Source of the DNA: a virus
IMG/VR virus record: IMGVR_UViG_3300017739_000143
Span: 1 to 21,424 of that record
Length of the DNA stretch: 21,424 bases
Direction: 5' to 3' (one strand)
Part shown: positions 1 to 6,044 of the stretch, in pieces
Position numbering within the stretch: the first letter of the stretch is position 1
Layout: the number at the start of each line of letters is the position of its first letter
Program-made: the position numbers and the translations under genes
Notes under the pieces: generated by a model
What the model was told of the DNA's origin: nothing
Databases searched by the model: none
The model's input: the letters and a program-made list of their open reading frames with translations, nothing else

Positions 1-173
1 TGTATCATTCTTAGACGCTTCACTGAAAGTTCTGTTTTCCAGTCGTCTCCGAACTTTAGTCGTGCTTTATACCCGCTGGGACTTTCGAACAACTCCATCA
101 CTTCTGCATATAATCCATGCTCACTTATAATTTTCATGTTCTCTCCAGCTTTTACTAATTTACATAATCGCAT
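1..173 (-). CDS. Small protein of unknown function (C-terminal end cut by window edge)
   Basis: The reading frame starts at the ATG at 173-171 and runs 57 codons to the left edge without a stop, so the C-terminus is missing. It begins MRLCKLVKAGENMKIISEHG and is mixed charged/hydrophobic with no motif I recognise. A GGAG ribosome-binding site lies just upstream inside the preceding gene, whose TAA overlaps this ATG (TAATG), which suggests translational coupling as the last visible gene of the leftward operon from the 3140-3168 promoter. Function unknown. Confidence 0.6.
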   Translation of the reverse strand, partial: MRLCKLVKAGENMKIISEHGLYAEVMELFESPSGYKARLKFGDDWKTELSVKRLRMI

Positions 174-487
174 TATTCTTCTCCTAGTGAATTTCTTAGT
201 AGTTTTAGTACTGTTTTTGGTGATTTTTCTAGTCCTGATAGTTTTTCTACTGGTATTTCCAGTAAGTCTGCCATTTCTTGGACTATTTCTAGTTTCGTTA
301 CTGGTTTTTCACCAGTTTTGGTAGTATATTCAGTCTTTCTATAGACTCCTTCTCTTGATAGTTTACCTATAATAGATTTTACACTCTTATCTAGTTCTTC
401 TGCTAGTTTTTCTACTGTATCTCTATCAGGTTTAAGTCTATATTGGTTAGTTATATACTCTACTTGGTCTTGTGTGTAGTTAATCAT
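173..487 (-). CDS. Two-part small protein, HTH-like N-terminus plus SAP/Rho-N-like C-terminus (paralogue A)
   Basis: This 104-residue protein is a clear paralogue of the gene at 4961-5272. Both share a block with Asp/Thr-rich YT..QV at the start, then LA.....K+..SIIGKLSREGVY around residues 28-48, then a TKTGE-P linker, then a short helical module (about 65-100) with a Leu/Glu pattern. The first half looks like a helix-turn-helix fold and the second like a small SAP or Rho-N type helical domain, so nucleic-acid binding is plausible but inferred. It overlaps the upstream gene by ATGA. No function is established. Confidence 0.75.
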   Translation of the reverse strand: MINYTQDQVEYITNQYRLKPDRDTVEKLAEELDKSVKSIIGKLSREGVYRKTEYTTKTGEKPVTKLEIVQEMADLLEIPVEKLSGLEKSPKTVLKLLRNSLGEE

Positions 488-729
488 GTGTCTTTCCTCT
501 CATAAGCATCCATTACTTCTTCTATAGACATCTGTGGTTGCACTATAGTAATATTCTTACCTTGTAGTTTATGCACTGCTCCATTATTATAGTATACAAA
601 ATAACCCATTCCAAAACCTAAGTCTCCAATATTTCCTTTGCATACATAGTGTTGAGATACTTGATTTCCCCACTCCTCTGCTGCTAGAAAAATTCTTCGT
701 TTTTGAACTATGTCATCATATTGACTCAT
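484..729 (-). CDS. Hypothetical protein, 81 aa
   Basis: A short acidic/neutral protein starting MSQYDDIVQKRRIFLAAEEW, with a glycine-rich central patch (GNIGDLGFGMGYFVYYNNG) and a predicted beta character after residue 30. I recognise no family. It sits inside the leftward operon with TAATG overlap to the gene before and ATGA overlap to the gene after, so translation is probably coupled. Reality is supported by overlap spacing and unbroken frame, not by homology. Confidence 0.6.
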   Translation of the reverse strand: MSQYDDIVQKRRIFLAAEEWGNQVSQHYVCKGNIGDLGFGMGYFVYYNNGAVHKLQGKNITIVQPQMSIEEVMDAYERKDT

Positions 730-1361
730 TATGCTCTCTCCCAGAATTGGTCTGCTAATTCATCCATTACTTCGTAAGGATAGATTGTTTCTCCATCTAC
801 TTCGTGTTCTTCGTGCCACTCGAAGTCATTATCACTACTGTTTAGACTAGGATATAACTCATCAAACTGCTCCATAAGTTCAGTTCCATCAGTCTCGCTG
901 TAGTCTCCTTCCCAAGCAGTCCAACCATCATCATCATGAACTGTTCCATAGTATTGCTTACCCATGAAGTTTCTAAACTCATCTTCATAAGTCATACTAG
1001 CACTTACTTCAGTTTCATACGTAGTTGCGTAGAATTCCATTAGATTTATTACTAACTCATGTGGTTGTCTCCATGCACTGTACCCAGCGATATACCCATC
1101 TTGACATTCTTCAATGTGGCACCACTTAGCACCTACTTGATTACAGTACCAGTCATATGAGTCCTCTAACTCTCCATCTTTGTCCAATCGTTTTTCTACT
1201 AAGGACATGAATGGTTGATGTTCTACCTCAACCAACTCTGTTATCTCATAAGGGTTGCCTTCATAGTCGTTTCTAGTCCTTTTCTCACTTATTACTGAGT
1301 TATTGAACTGCTCATCTTCAATACCTTCGATGTGTATTGTAAAATATACATGATTTGCCAT
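729..1361 (-). CDS. YubB/Api92-like protein of unknown function
   Basis: A 210-residue, strongly acidic protein. Residues about 65-115 carry a pattern of aromatic and His/Cys residues (WYCNQVGAKWCHIEE, then YSAWRQPHELV) that resembles the YubB/Api92 ferredoxin-like proteins of phages and plasmids, which have a conserved G-KW core followed by a W..P helix. The match is by eye and covers only the core. The C-terminal 90 residues are rich in Asp, Glu and Trp. It overlaps both neighbours by a few bases in the leftward operon. No enzymatic role can be assigned. Confidence 0.7.
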   Translation of the reverse strand: MANHVYFTIHIEGIEDEQFNNSVISEKRTRNDYEGNPYEITELVEVEHQPFMSLVEKRLDKDGELEDSYDWYCNQVGAKWCHIEECQDGYIAGYSAWRQPHELVINLMEFYATTYETEVSASMTYEDEFRNFMGKQYYGTVHDDDGWTAWEGDYSETDGTELMEQFDELYPSLNSSDNDFEWHEEHEVDGETIYPYEVMDELADQFWERA

Positions 1362-1795
1362 TATATGTCTCCCTTTTCTCTTACTTCACTTCTTATTACT
1401 TCAAATCCATTAGGGTATCTTTTCTCTAGTTTATTGATGTTCTCGTCCATAACTTCATCAGGAGTGAAACCTAATGCTATGCAACCTTGCACCCAATACC
1501 ATAATACATCACCTAGTTCTCTTTTCATATGAAAAATCTCATCGTTTGAGAACTGTGTATCTGCCTGAAATACTTTTTTCTTTACTACTTCAGCAAACTC
1601 ACCACTTTCTGCCATCATTCCTATCAAGGCAGTCATCAATCTTGCCATATCGATTTCGCACTCAACTATCTTTCCTTGAAAGACGCTGTGAGTTCCCATC
1701 AATCTGTCCAATCTATCACACATTTTAGTCGTATCTTTACTTGTTTCAGATGTGCAACTGTCAACAAACCTAGCGTAGTCATTAATCTTACTCAT
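1361..1795 (-). CDS. MazG-like nucleotide pyrophosphohydrolase
   Basis: This 144-residue protein has the all-alpha MazG/dUTPase layout: E63-x-x-E66 plus E69 in one helix (MAESGEFAEVVKK) and E93-x-x-D96 in the next (KRELGDVLWYW), the metal-binding acidic residues of the family, followed by LEKRYPNGF, which is common at the end of the domain. Such enzymes hydrolyse (d)NTPs or related alarmones to monophosphates. In phages they are thought to tune nucleotide pools or (p)ppGpp during infection. Length fits a single-domain member. It lies in the leftward operon with TAATG-type overlap. Substrate cannot be told from sequence. Confidence 0.82.
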   Translation of the reverse strand: MSKINDYARFVDSCTSETSKDTTKMCDRLDRLMGTHSVFQGKIVECEIDMARLMTALIGMMAESGEFAEVVKKKVFQADTQFSNDEIFHMKRELGDVLWYWVQGCIALGFTPDEVMDENINKLEKRYPNGFEVIRSEVREKGDI

Positions 1796-2052
1796 TATGC
1801 TACACCTCCACTAATTTCAGATATAAACTTCTCTGCTTTTTGTAGTTGTTGCCACTCTTTCTTGAGTATAAGTTCATCATCTCTTAGTATTGTTCCATCT
1901 TCTAACTCTATCCACATATGTTTACAGTTCCTTGCTGGACAATCCCAGTGTGGAAATTTACGTTCGGTGTCTAAAGGGTAGTTAATGGACTTTATTTTAC
2001 TACCATTTGCTTCCATGCCTACTGCATAGTGTCTATTATATTTATTTGCCAA
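1795..2052 (-). CDS. Hypothetical protein, 85 aa, TTG start
   Basis: The frame opens at a TTG (2052-2050) about 12 bases after AAGGAG; no ATG near the 5' end gives a better start. The product holds a FPHWDCPARNCKHMW segment near residues 33-47, where two Cys and two His could bind a metal, followed by a beta-like stretch (WIELEDGTILRDDELI) and a Lys/Glu-rich helix. I do not recognise a family. The 3' end couples to the MazG-like gene; the 5' end overlaps the previous gene by 11 bases. Confidence 0.6.
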   Translation of the reverse strand: MANKYNRHYAVGMEANGSKIKSINYPLDTERKFPHWDCPARNCKHMWIELEDGTILRDDELILKKEWQQLQKAEKFISEISGGVA

Positions 2053-2320
2053 TGTCTTTCACTTCTCCTTTAGGTATCACTTGATATGCACCCTTGTTAT
2101 AAGCAATCGATACCGTGTATTGCTTACTGATGTCTTGTTTGTAAGAGTTATCTTTAGGCACAGTATACTCTCCTACTGGTGCACTAGGTATATCACTTAC
2201 TTCTCTAAATTTTTTCTTCATCTGTACATCGAAATTTGGTTTCGCTTTCTTACTTGTATACAAATGTTTTACTTTTCTCTTACGACCATGCTGGTCATAT
2301 TGCATACTGCCTTGCTTCAT
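2042..2320 (-). CDS. Hypothetical basic protein, 92 aa
   Basis: The protein starts MKQGSMQYDQHGRKRKVKHL and is rich in Lys and Gln with no hydrophobic segment. The last third (YTVSIAYNKGAYQVIPKGE) looks like a beta hairpin. It resembles small phage proteins of unknown role but no family can be named. The ATG overlaps the TGA of the 42-aa membrane peptide upstream, and GGGAG sits before it. Confidence 0.6.
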   Translation of the reverse strand: MKQGSMQYDQHGRKRKVKHLYTSKKAKPNFDVQMKKKFREVSDIPSAPVGEYTVPKDNSYKQDISKQYTVSIAYNKGAYQVIPKGEVKDIGK

Positions 2321-2445
2321 AGTATTCTCCCAAGTATAAAAACCTGTAGAATTAATACTAATACTGGCACTATTGTTCTTATTAGTTCCATACGATACTT
2401 CATATCTCGTATGTTTTGCTCTAGTTGTCTTGACTTTCTAGTCAT
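2317..2445 (-). CDS. Single-pass membrane peptide, 42 aa
   Basis: A charged N-terminal half (MTRKSRQLEQNIRDMKYRME) is followed by one clear transmembrane helix of about 19 residues (IVPVLVLILQVFILG). GAGGAG lies 7 bases before the ATG, and both ends overlap neighbouring genes by a few bases, which is why I accept so short a frame. The topology (cytoplasmic coiled segment, then one TM) resembles small phage membrane proteins next to coiled-coil partners; the neighbouring coiled-coil gene at 2438-2656 could be such a partner. Function unknown. Confidence 0.55.
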   Translation of the reverse strand: MTRKSRQLEQNIRDMKYRMELIRTIVPVLVLILQVFILGRIL

Positions 2446-2656
2446 TGAATCTCTCCTCAGGCAGTTTGATGCCTTGTAATTTACATAACTGGTTCAACAG
2501 AGTTTCGTACTCCATTGTCAACTCTACTATGTGTTCGTTTAAATCTTCTAAGTCGTCAAGGCACATTTGAATTTCTTCTTCCTGCACCTTTAACTCCTCT
2601 TGCAATTCTATTACTGCAATTTTCTTTCGGTCAGGGAACTGTAGTAGTTTTCCCAC
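2438..2656 (-). CDS. Coiled-coil protein, 72 aa, GTG start
   Basis: Nearly the whole protein after residue 12 is a heptad-rich acidic helix (ELQEELKVQEEEIQMCLDDL and onward), so it probably forms a coiled-coil dimer. It starts at GTG, overlapping the TAG of the upstream gene (TAGTG). The N-terminus GKLLQFPDRK is a common opening in phage small proteins. No family assigned. Its stop overlaps the start region of the membrane peptide at 2317-2445. Confidence 0.65.
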   Translation of the reverse strand: MGKLLQFPDRKKIAVIELQEELKVQEEEIQMCLDDLEDLNEHIVELTMEYETLLNQLCKLQGIKLPEERFND

Positions 2657-2793
2657 TATCTGCCCTGCCCTCTGTATTTTTTGAATGAACGCTTCTTGTT
2701 CTTGTTCATATTCAGACTGACTCTTTTGTGTGAATCGCCTTGTGATGTTTTCTTTTTTACACTAACATGTTCTGCTTTGCTACTCCATCTCAT
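2656..2793 (-). CDS. Small basic protein, 45 aa, KYRGQGR tail
   Basis: A 45-residue, Lys/Arg/Ser-rich protein beginning MRWSSKAEHV and ending KKYRGQGR. The closing KYRGQGR motif is one I associate with small proteins of T4-like marine phages, but I cannot name the family. It overlaps the upstream gene by ATGA and the downstream GTG start by TAGTG. High charge and small size suggest nucleic-acid or virion association; that is inference. Confidence 0.6.
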   Translation of the reverse strand: MRWSSKAEHVSVKKKTSQGDSHKRVSLNMNKNKKRSFKKYRGQGR

Positions 2794-3014
2794 GATTGCA
2801 CCTCACTTGGGTCTACCCATACTACTTGAACTTTGCGTCTTGCTAGTTCGTTTAGACACTTCTGTCTTTGTTTTGGTTTAGTTCTACTCTCGTTGATTAC
2901 TTTGAATAGTTCTTCTTTTGCTACATTTTTGATGTAGAAGTGCTTGTCTTTTAGTTTAGACGCTTTCACTCCACGCTTGTAGACTTTTTCACTTGGTTTA
3001 AATTTTGTTGGCAT
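2790..3014 (-). CDS. Hypothetical basic protein, 74 aa, first gene of the leftward operon
   Basis: The protein starts MPTKFKPSEKVYKRGVKASK and has a helical Arg/Lys-rich second half (LFKVINESRTKPKQRQKCLN) before a short beta end (VQVVWVDPSEV). AGGAG is placed well before the ATG. It is the first substantial gene after the promoter at 3140-3168, about 115 bases away. No family recognised. Confidence 0.65.
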   Translation of the reverse strand: MPTKFKPSEKVYKRGVKASKLKDKHFYIKNVAKEELFKVINESRTKPKQRQKCLNELARRKVQVVWVDPSEVQS

Positions 3015-3028
3015 AATGCTCTCCTGTG

Positions 3029-3097
3029 TTATATTGTTAAATTGGGGAGGGCATTTTCATCCCTCAGTGTATGTTCAGACATAACCTCCACACTCAT
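3029..3097 (-). CDS. Possible 22-aa leader ORF
   Basis: Between the promoter at 3140-3168 and the first operon gene there is an ATG frame of 22 codons (MSVEVMSEHTLRDENALPNL...), whose ATG directly follows the TGA of an 11-codon frame (MKRKRKPHFPR). The same leader holds a GAGGG/CCCTC hairpin. It may be a translated leader, or chance. Only the position argues for it. Confidence 0.22.
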   Translation of the reverse strand: MSVEVMSEHTLRDENALPNLTI

Positions 3098-3139
3098 TCA
3101 TCTAGGAAAATGTGGTTTCCTTTTTCTTTTCATATAGAT

Positions 3140-3168
3140 ATTATACAGAATTTATACTTGTTTGTCAA
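3140..3168 (-). promoter_or_regulatory. Sigma-70-type promoter for the leftward operon
   Basis: On the minus strand TTGACA (3168-3163), 17-bp spacer, TATAAT (3145-3140): a perfect consensus. Transcription should start near 3133 and run into the genes from 3014 leftwards. Confidence 0.85.
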
Positions 3169-3220
3169 GAACTATTTTAAATTAACATAAGAAATTTTGT
3201 GTGTGGGGATATTTGAAGCG

Positions 3221-3271
3221 AAAAAAATGGAGAGAAAAGCGTGGGACTTGCCCTACTACTTCACTCTCCAT
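3221..3271 (-). terminator. Intrinsic terminator of the large RNA
   Basis: Minus strand: ATGGAGAG (3271-3264) pairs with CTCTCCAT (3234-3227), enclosing a GGG-CAAGT-CCC hairpin, and is followed directly by a T run at 3226-3221. Confidence 0.75.
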
Positions 3272-4202
3272 CCAAAGTTTTTGTTGTTTAAAGTGGTCGT
3301 GGCGGAATAATTCACGAACCTATCCACTGCGTAACGAGAGGTGATGGATATTACGAACTTCAATCTACGACTTGCGTCTATGGTATACTGCTCATTTCGC
3401 ATCACTTCTTTACTACTGTCGACTAATCGAGTGCGTGATTCTACAACATATCTGTTGAGTGAAGGTGCGACCTCCGTACTCTCACCAATCTCTTTCCAAC
3501 TTAATGGTAGCGACAAAATCGTGTCATACTGCCCACTCGTCCCGCAGTATGAGGTGGAAACCACTTTTGTTTCCTTACTCTCACTTGGCACACTATGTGC
3601 ACCAGCATATGTGTCTGCTTACTTCCGTAACACCCTAAGGTGGCAGACAACGAGGTTTGCTATTAAGAACTTTTCGAATTGACAGTTAAAACTGAATCTC
3701 CTCTAATAGTTCGAGCGTGGTTTCCTCACACTGGGGTTGATTGTATGGTCATAATCCACCCTGTTCAATTACCTCTGTTTTAGTAAACCCGAAGGTCGTA
3801 ACGCCCATTAAAACAGTAAAACAAATCGCTTTTATACTATCGAGATAGTGCTGGAGTCTCTTGGTTCGTTGTGCTTTGCTTATCGCCTTTGCTTTCGTAT
3901 TGCTACTAAGTTCGCAGGACTTATTGAAAGTATCCCCTCAACCCTTTACCGACCAGTTAATCGGGTTATGACTCTCTCCTTGCTGCGGAAGGTATGTCTC
4001 ATAACGACTCTCAAAAGCGGACATTATTTTCGGATAACGCTATCTCAAAATGTCTAAAGAGCATACGGCAGTGTTTAACGACTCGCCAGTCAGGGTAGAA
4101 AACAACTCTTGCTTATTTATTCGCTCTCCCTCCTCCGAAGAGTCTGGGGTCAATGCTAAATCATTTATTTTTACAATTTAGTGTTGTTTTCTTTGTTTCT
4201 GA
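3221..4202 (-). ncRNA. Large structured non-coding RNA, ~980 nt (GOLLD/ROOL-like class candidate)
   Basis: No convincing gene exists here on either strand, yet the stretch is bounded by a perfect promoter (4209-4237) and a terminator ending in a T run at 3226-3221. Read on the minus strand it is full of perfect local helices. Examples: a linker-free three-way junction at 3649-3612 (TGTCTGC/GCAGACA enclosing CACC-TTAG-GGTG and TTAC-GGAA-GTAA, the last a GNRA loop); CATACTGC/GCAGTATG at 3551-3544/3532-3525; GCACA-TAG-TGTGC at 3600-3588; CTGTTTTA/TAAAACAG enclosing a CTTCGG loop near 3820-3778; ACTAT-CTCG-ATAGT near 3846-3833; GAC-GCAA-GTC at 3378-3369. Size, phage setting, GNRA loops and strong expression signals recall giant RNAs such as GOLLD and ROOL, but I cannot recall their consensus well enough to assign one. 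Function unknown; virion-associated or RNA-cage roles are speculation. Confidence 0.78.
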
Positions 4203-4208
4203 ATATAT

Positions 4209-4237
4209 ATTATACTCACTTTCTAACCATTTGTCAA
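4209..4237 (-). promoter_or_regulatory. Sigma-70-type promoter of the large RNA (proximal copy)
   Basis: Minus strand TTGACA (4237-4232), 17-bp spacer, TATAAT (4214-4209), so the RNA starts near 4202. About 45 bases around it are nearly identical to the second copy at 4317-4345. Confidence 0.85.
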
Positions 4238-4316
4238 GAAGAATTTTAAGTTTTTTATCACTTGGTGATAGAAACTTTACTCAATCCCAACGGGGTTTTT
4301 TCTTGTTTATAAGTAT

Positions 4317-4345
4317 ATTATACTCACTTTACGACCATTTGTCAA
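4317..4345 (-). promoter_or_regulatory. Tandem duplicate promoter upstream of the large RNA (distal copy)
   Basis: Minus strand TTGACA (4345-4340), 17-bp spacer, TATAAT (4322-4317). The -35 box overlaps the stop codon of the nuclease-like gene. Transcripts from here would run through the proximal promoter into the large RNA; no T-run terminator on this strand lies between. Confidence 0.8.
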
Positions 4346-4758
4346 GAAGAACTTTGAATTATTTCGTGAATATCTTCACTTAATTCATCGAAAGTTAGCA
4401 CCTTGCTGGAGAACAACCCTGATGCCAAAGCATCGTTTGCCCACTTTCGTATGGTCTTTCCTCTTTCACTTTCCCAGTGTGCTCCCCCTAATATTACGAG
4501 TCCTCCACCGAATTGTTCAAGATTGTGTAGACAGAAAGGTAATTTCTCATCTACAGAACCACTTCCTCCCTGATATTTACACTCTATATGTAATTTATCT
4601 ACTACTATGTCAATTTTACACCTACTACTTCCGTAAAGATTAGTGTATGGCACTTGTGTTTCGAACTCTATGCCGTTCTTCTCTAGTAATAATTCACATT
4701 CTAACTCAAATGCTTTTCCATTATAGTTCGCTTTCGCTCCCTGTGTCAGTTTAGTCAT
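4342..4758 (-). CDS. PD-(D/E)XK nuclease superfamily protein
   Basis: I choose the ATG at 4758 because AAGGAG lies just before it; a start five codons earlier has none. The 138-residue product has the core of the superfamily: an N-terminal helix with an acidic residue (GKAFELECELLLEKNG, E18/E20), D50 in a beta strand (CKIDIVV), then E59-x-K61 (HIECKYQGG), matching D-x8-ExK, followed by a helix. This is a Mg-dependent nuclease fold found in restriction enzymes, resolvases and phage host-takeover nucleases. Length fits a stand-alone catalytic domain. Target DNA is unknown. The gene is transcribed alone, and its stop overlaps the RNA promoter. Confidence 0.72.
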   Translation of the reverse strand: MTKLTQGAKANYNGKAFELECELLLEKNGIEFETQVPYTNLYGSSRCKIDIVVDKLHIECKYQGGSGSVDEKLPFCLHNLEQFGGGLVILGGAHWESERGKTIRKWANDALASGLFSSKVLTFDELSEDIHEIIQSSS

Positions 4759-4777
4759 ATTGACTCCTTGCAAATTT

Positions 4778-4792
4778 GTATCGAAACGATAC
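4778..4792. repeat. Inverted repeat, possible operator
   Basis: GTATCG-AAA-CGATAC is a perfect 6+3+6 inverted repeat between the nuclease-like gene (start 4758) and a TATAAT-like box at about 4806-4801 (minus strand). A repressor site or a 5' UTR hairpin are both possible. Confidence 0.35.
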
Positions 4793-4842
4793 TACATTGC
4801 TATTATAGTGTTCGGAATTAAACACTTTAAGAAGGGCAGAGA

Positions 4843-4912
4843 TACTTTGCAGGTCAAGAGTCGAACTTGCTACTTCCATTTGGTGTGCTTCCGAAGACAC
4901 TTCTCCAAAGTA
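4843..4912 (-). other. tRNA-like fragment, possible decayed tRNA or attachment core
   Basis: Minus strand: a canonical T-arm (CAAG-TTCGACT-CTTG with the G53/C61 and TTCGA signature) and a canonical-looking anticodon loop (TTCGGAA, anticodon CGG) on an irregular stem occur in the right order. The 7-nt stretch after the T-arm has no partner at the 5' side for a normal acceptor stem. Instead TACTTTG/CAAAGTA closes the element and CTACTT/AAGTAG forms an alternative helix. It may be a degenerate tRNA, a tRNA-derived attP core, or a UTR structure. A working tRNA is unlikely. Confidence 0.3.
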
Positions 4913-4920
4913 GATACCCT

Positions 4921-4950
4921 TTTTAAAATGTGGTTACTTAGGGCAACCAC
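4921..4950 (-). terminator. Weak terminator-like hairpin after paralogue B
   Basis: Minus strand GTGGTT (4950-4945) pairs with AACCAC (4935-4930), 9-nt loop, followed by ATTTT. It lies 11 bases past the stop of the gene at 4961. The T run is short. Confidence 0.4.
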
Positions 4951-4960
4951 TCCTTGACTC

Positions 4961-5272
4961 TTATTGTGAGATTGCGTCAACCAATCTTTGAAGGTCTGCT
5001 TTACCTGCTTTTACTAGAGTTGGTAACTCGATGTCGAAGTGGTTAGCGATTGTGTCAACTAATTCTGTCTTCGATACTACTGGTTCACCTGATTTAGTAG
5101 TTCTAGGTTGTGCAATGTATACACCTTCTCTTGACAGTTTGGCAATGATACTTCTTGTAGTTTTGCCGAATTGCTGTGCAAGTGCGTCTACAGTTTCTCT
5201 TGTAGGGTTTTCAGTGTATGCTGTAGTCATTTCTGAAACCATTTCTTCTGTGTAGTTTTTAGCGTTTGCCAT
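4961..5272 (-). CDS. HTH-like/SAP-like small protein (paralogue B)
   Basis: This 103-residue form starts at the ATG at 5272, which has GGGAGAA before it and its own promoter at 5300-5328. It matches the gene at 173-487 along its length: YTEEMV start, RETVDALAQQFGKTTRSIIA core, KLSREGVY, TKSGEPV linker, and a C-terminal helical module (LVDTIANHFDIELPTLVKAG). A longer frame begins at a GTG at 5368 with AGGAGG and another promoter at 5395-5423, adding 32 residues; both forms could be made. A nucleic-acid-binding role is inferred from the HTH-like and SAP-like pattern only. Confidence 0.75.
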   Translation of the reverse strand: MANAKNYTEEMVSEMTTAYTENPTRETVDALAQQFGKTTRSIIAKLSREGVYIAQPRTTKSGEPVVSKTELVDTIANHFDIELPTLVKAGKADLQRLVDAISQ

Positions 5273-5299
5273 TGTATTTCTCCCAAAATATGTATTTAT

Positions 5300-5328
5300 A
5301 TTATATCCGATGTCGTATAACTTGTCAA
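5300..5328 (-). promoter_or_regulatory. Internal sigma-70-type promoter, short form of paralogue B
   Basis: Minus strand TTGACA (5328-5323), 17-bp spacer, TATAAT (5305-5300). It lies inside the 5' part of the longer reading frame from 5368. Confidence 0.82.
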
Positions 5329-5394
5329 GGACTATTTCTGAAAACTTTGGTTTGTATGTATTTTTCACTTTTTCCTCCTTTTGATTATAAATAT

Positions 5395-5423
5395 ATTATA
5401 ACCGCTTTGACAGGTATTGTCAA
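5395..5423 (-). promoter_or_regulatory. Sigma-70-type promoter upstream of the GTG start at 5368
   Basis: Minus strand TTGACA (5423-5418), 17-bp spacer, TATAAT (5400-5395), followed by AGGAGG and GTG at 5368. Confidence 0.82.
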
Positions 5424-5441
5424 GACTAAATTCGAATTATT

Positions 5442-5597
5442 TTAGTCCCAGTCGCCATTTACCCAAGAGAGTGCACATCCGCCGACGACAGAACAGATGA
5501 ACAGGATTGGACTTTCTGCCCAAAGCAATGGAACGATTGTCGCAAGTAAAGCGTACATAAATAGTCCTGCTAGAAAGTATACTATTGCGTTTTCCAT
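5442..5597 (-). CDS. Two-TM membrane peptide, 51 aa
   Basis: Start chosen at the ATG 5597 because AAGGAG precedes it and the promoter at 5629-5657 lies just upstream; a longer frame would begin inside or before that promoter. The product (MENAIVYFLAGLFMYALLAT...) has two hydrophobic segments, about residues 4-22 and 28-44, and an acidic tail ending NGDWD. The size and hairpin topology fit a phage membrane effector or holin-like peptide, but no family is recognised. Confidence 0.65.
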   Translation of the reverse strand: MENAIVYFLAGLFMYALLATIVPLLWAESPILFICSVVGGCALSWVNGDWD

Positions 5598-5628
5598 ATT
5601 ACTTTTGTCTCCTTTTGAATATAAATAT

Positions 5629-5657
5629 ATTATACACACTTTGAATATGATTGTCAA
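5629..5657 (-). promoter_or_regulatory. Sigma-70-type promoter of the membrane peptide
   Basis: Minus strand TTGACA (5657-5652), 17-bp spacer, TATAAT (5634-5629). Confidence 0.85.
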
Positions 5658-5771
5658 TAGAAAATGCACATTTATTGTAAAAAATCAGACGGGAACTTCG
5701 GGGGGCGGGACGCGAAACCACGCGACTTCGCCGCAAATCCTCGCAAAAACGCAAAAAACTTCCGAAAACTC

Positions 5772-5800
5772 TTGACAATCCCAGACAGACGTGATATACT
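5772..5800 (+). promoter_or_regulatory. Rightward sigma-70-type promoter, divergent from the left arm
   Basis: TTGACA (5772-5777), 17-bp spacer, TATACT (5795-5800). The transcript would start near 5807 and run through GC-rich hairpins and the first 26-nt repeat; I see no credible gene before 6099. With the promoter at 5629-5657 it marks the divergence point of the window. Confidence 0.75.
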
Positions 5801-6044
5801 ATTAGAAACTTATAATATACCCGCCGTGGGGGTCCCCCATAGGGGTAGACTTGCGCATTGCTTCGTTTTTGCACTATATCTAATTTGCACTTCGTTTTAG
5901 CACTTCGATTTTGCACTCTGGCGCAGGGACGTGCTAAAGCACCCGCTAAAGCGCGTGGTTATGCTGGTTTGCGCTCAATTTACCCCAATCACCGACTGTT
6001 TTGCTGGTTAAGTGAAAATACTTTATCTTTTTTCAATTTGCCTA
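5801..6044. other. Non-coding stretch with hairpins
   Basis: No supported gene. It contains a near-perfect GGGGG/CCCCC palindrome at about 5829-5840, palindromes GTGCT-AA-AGCAC (5931-5942) and CGCTAAAGCG (5944-5953), and a 26-nt repeat copy at 5901-5926 preceded by partial copies of the CACTTCGTTTT part (from about 5860). Confidence 0.5.
5901..5926 (+). repeat. 26-nt repeat, copy 1
   Basis: Unit CACTTCRNTTTTS followed by CACTCTGGCGCAG. The 13-nt second half is identical in all three copies (5901-5926, 6449-6474, 6490-6515). Purpose unknown; iterons or a shared RNA segment are options. Confidence 0.7.

Noticed and set aside
136-2881. Rightward hydrophobic frames opposite the left operon (for example 136-324, 1474-1728, 2081-2479)
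   Set aside because: They are antisense shadows of the overlapping leftward genes; their Leu/Phe/Ser richness is the complement of Lys/Glu codons.
3256-4057. Open frames of 69-113 codons on both strands across the large RNA
   Set aside because: They lack ribosome-binding sites, overlap each other on opposite strands, have Cys/Ser/Tyr-rich non-protein-like composition, and lie within a promoter-to-terminator interval full of helices.
4250-4302. TATCAC/GTGATA hairpin and a CCC-AAC-GGG hairpin with T run on the plus strand
   Set aside because: The T run serves only rightward transcription, and no rightward gene precedes it; it lies in the leader between the tandem promoters. Kept out of the feature list for lack of a transcript.
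4843-4912. Functional tRNA-Pro(CGG)
   Set aside because: The anticodon stem is irregular, the variable region is too long for that class and no acceptor stem forms with the T-arm in register.
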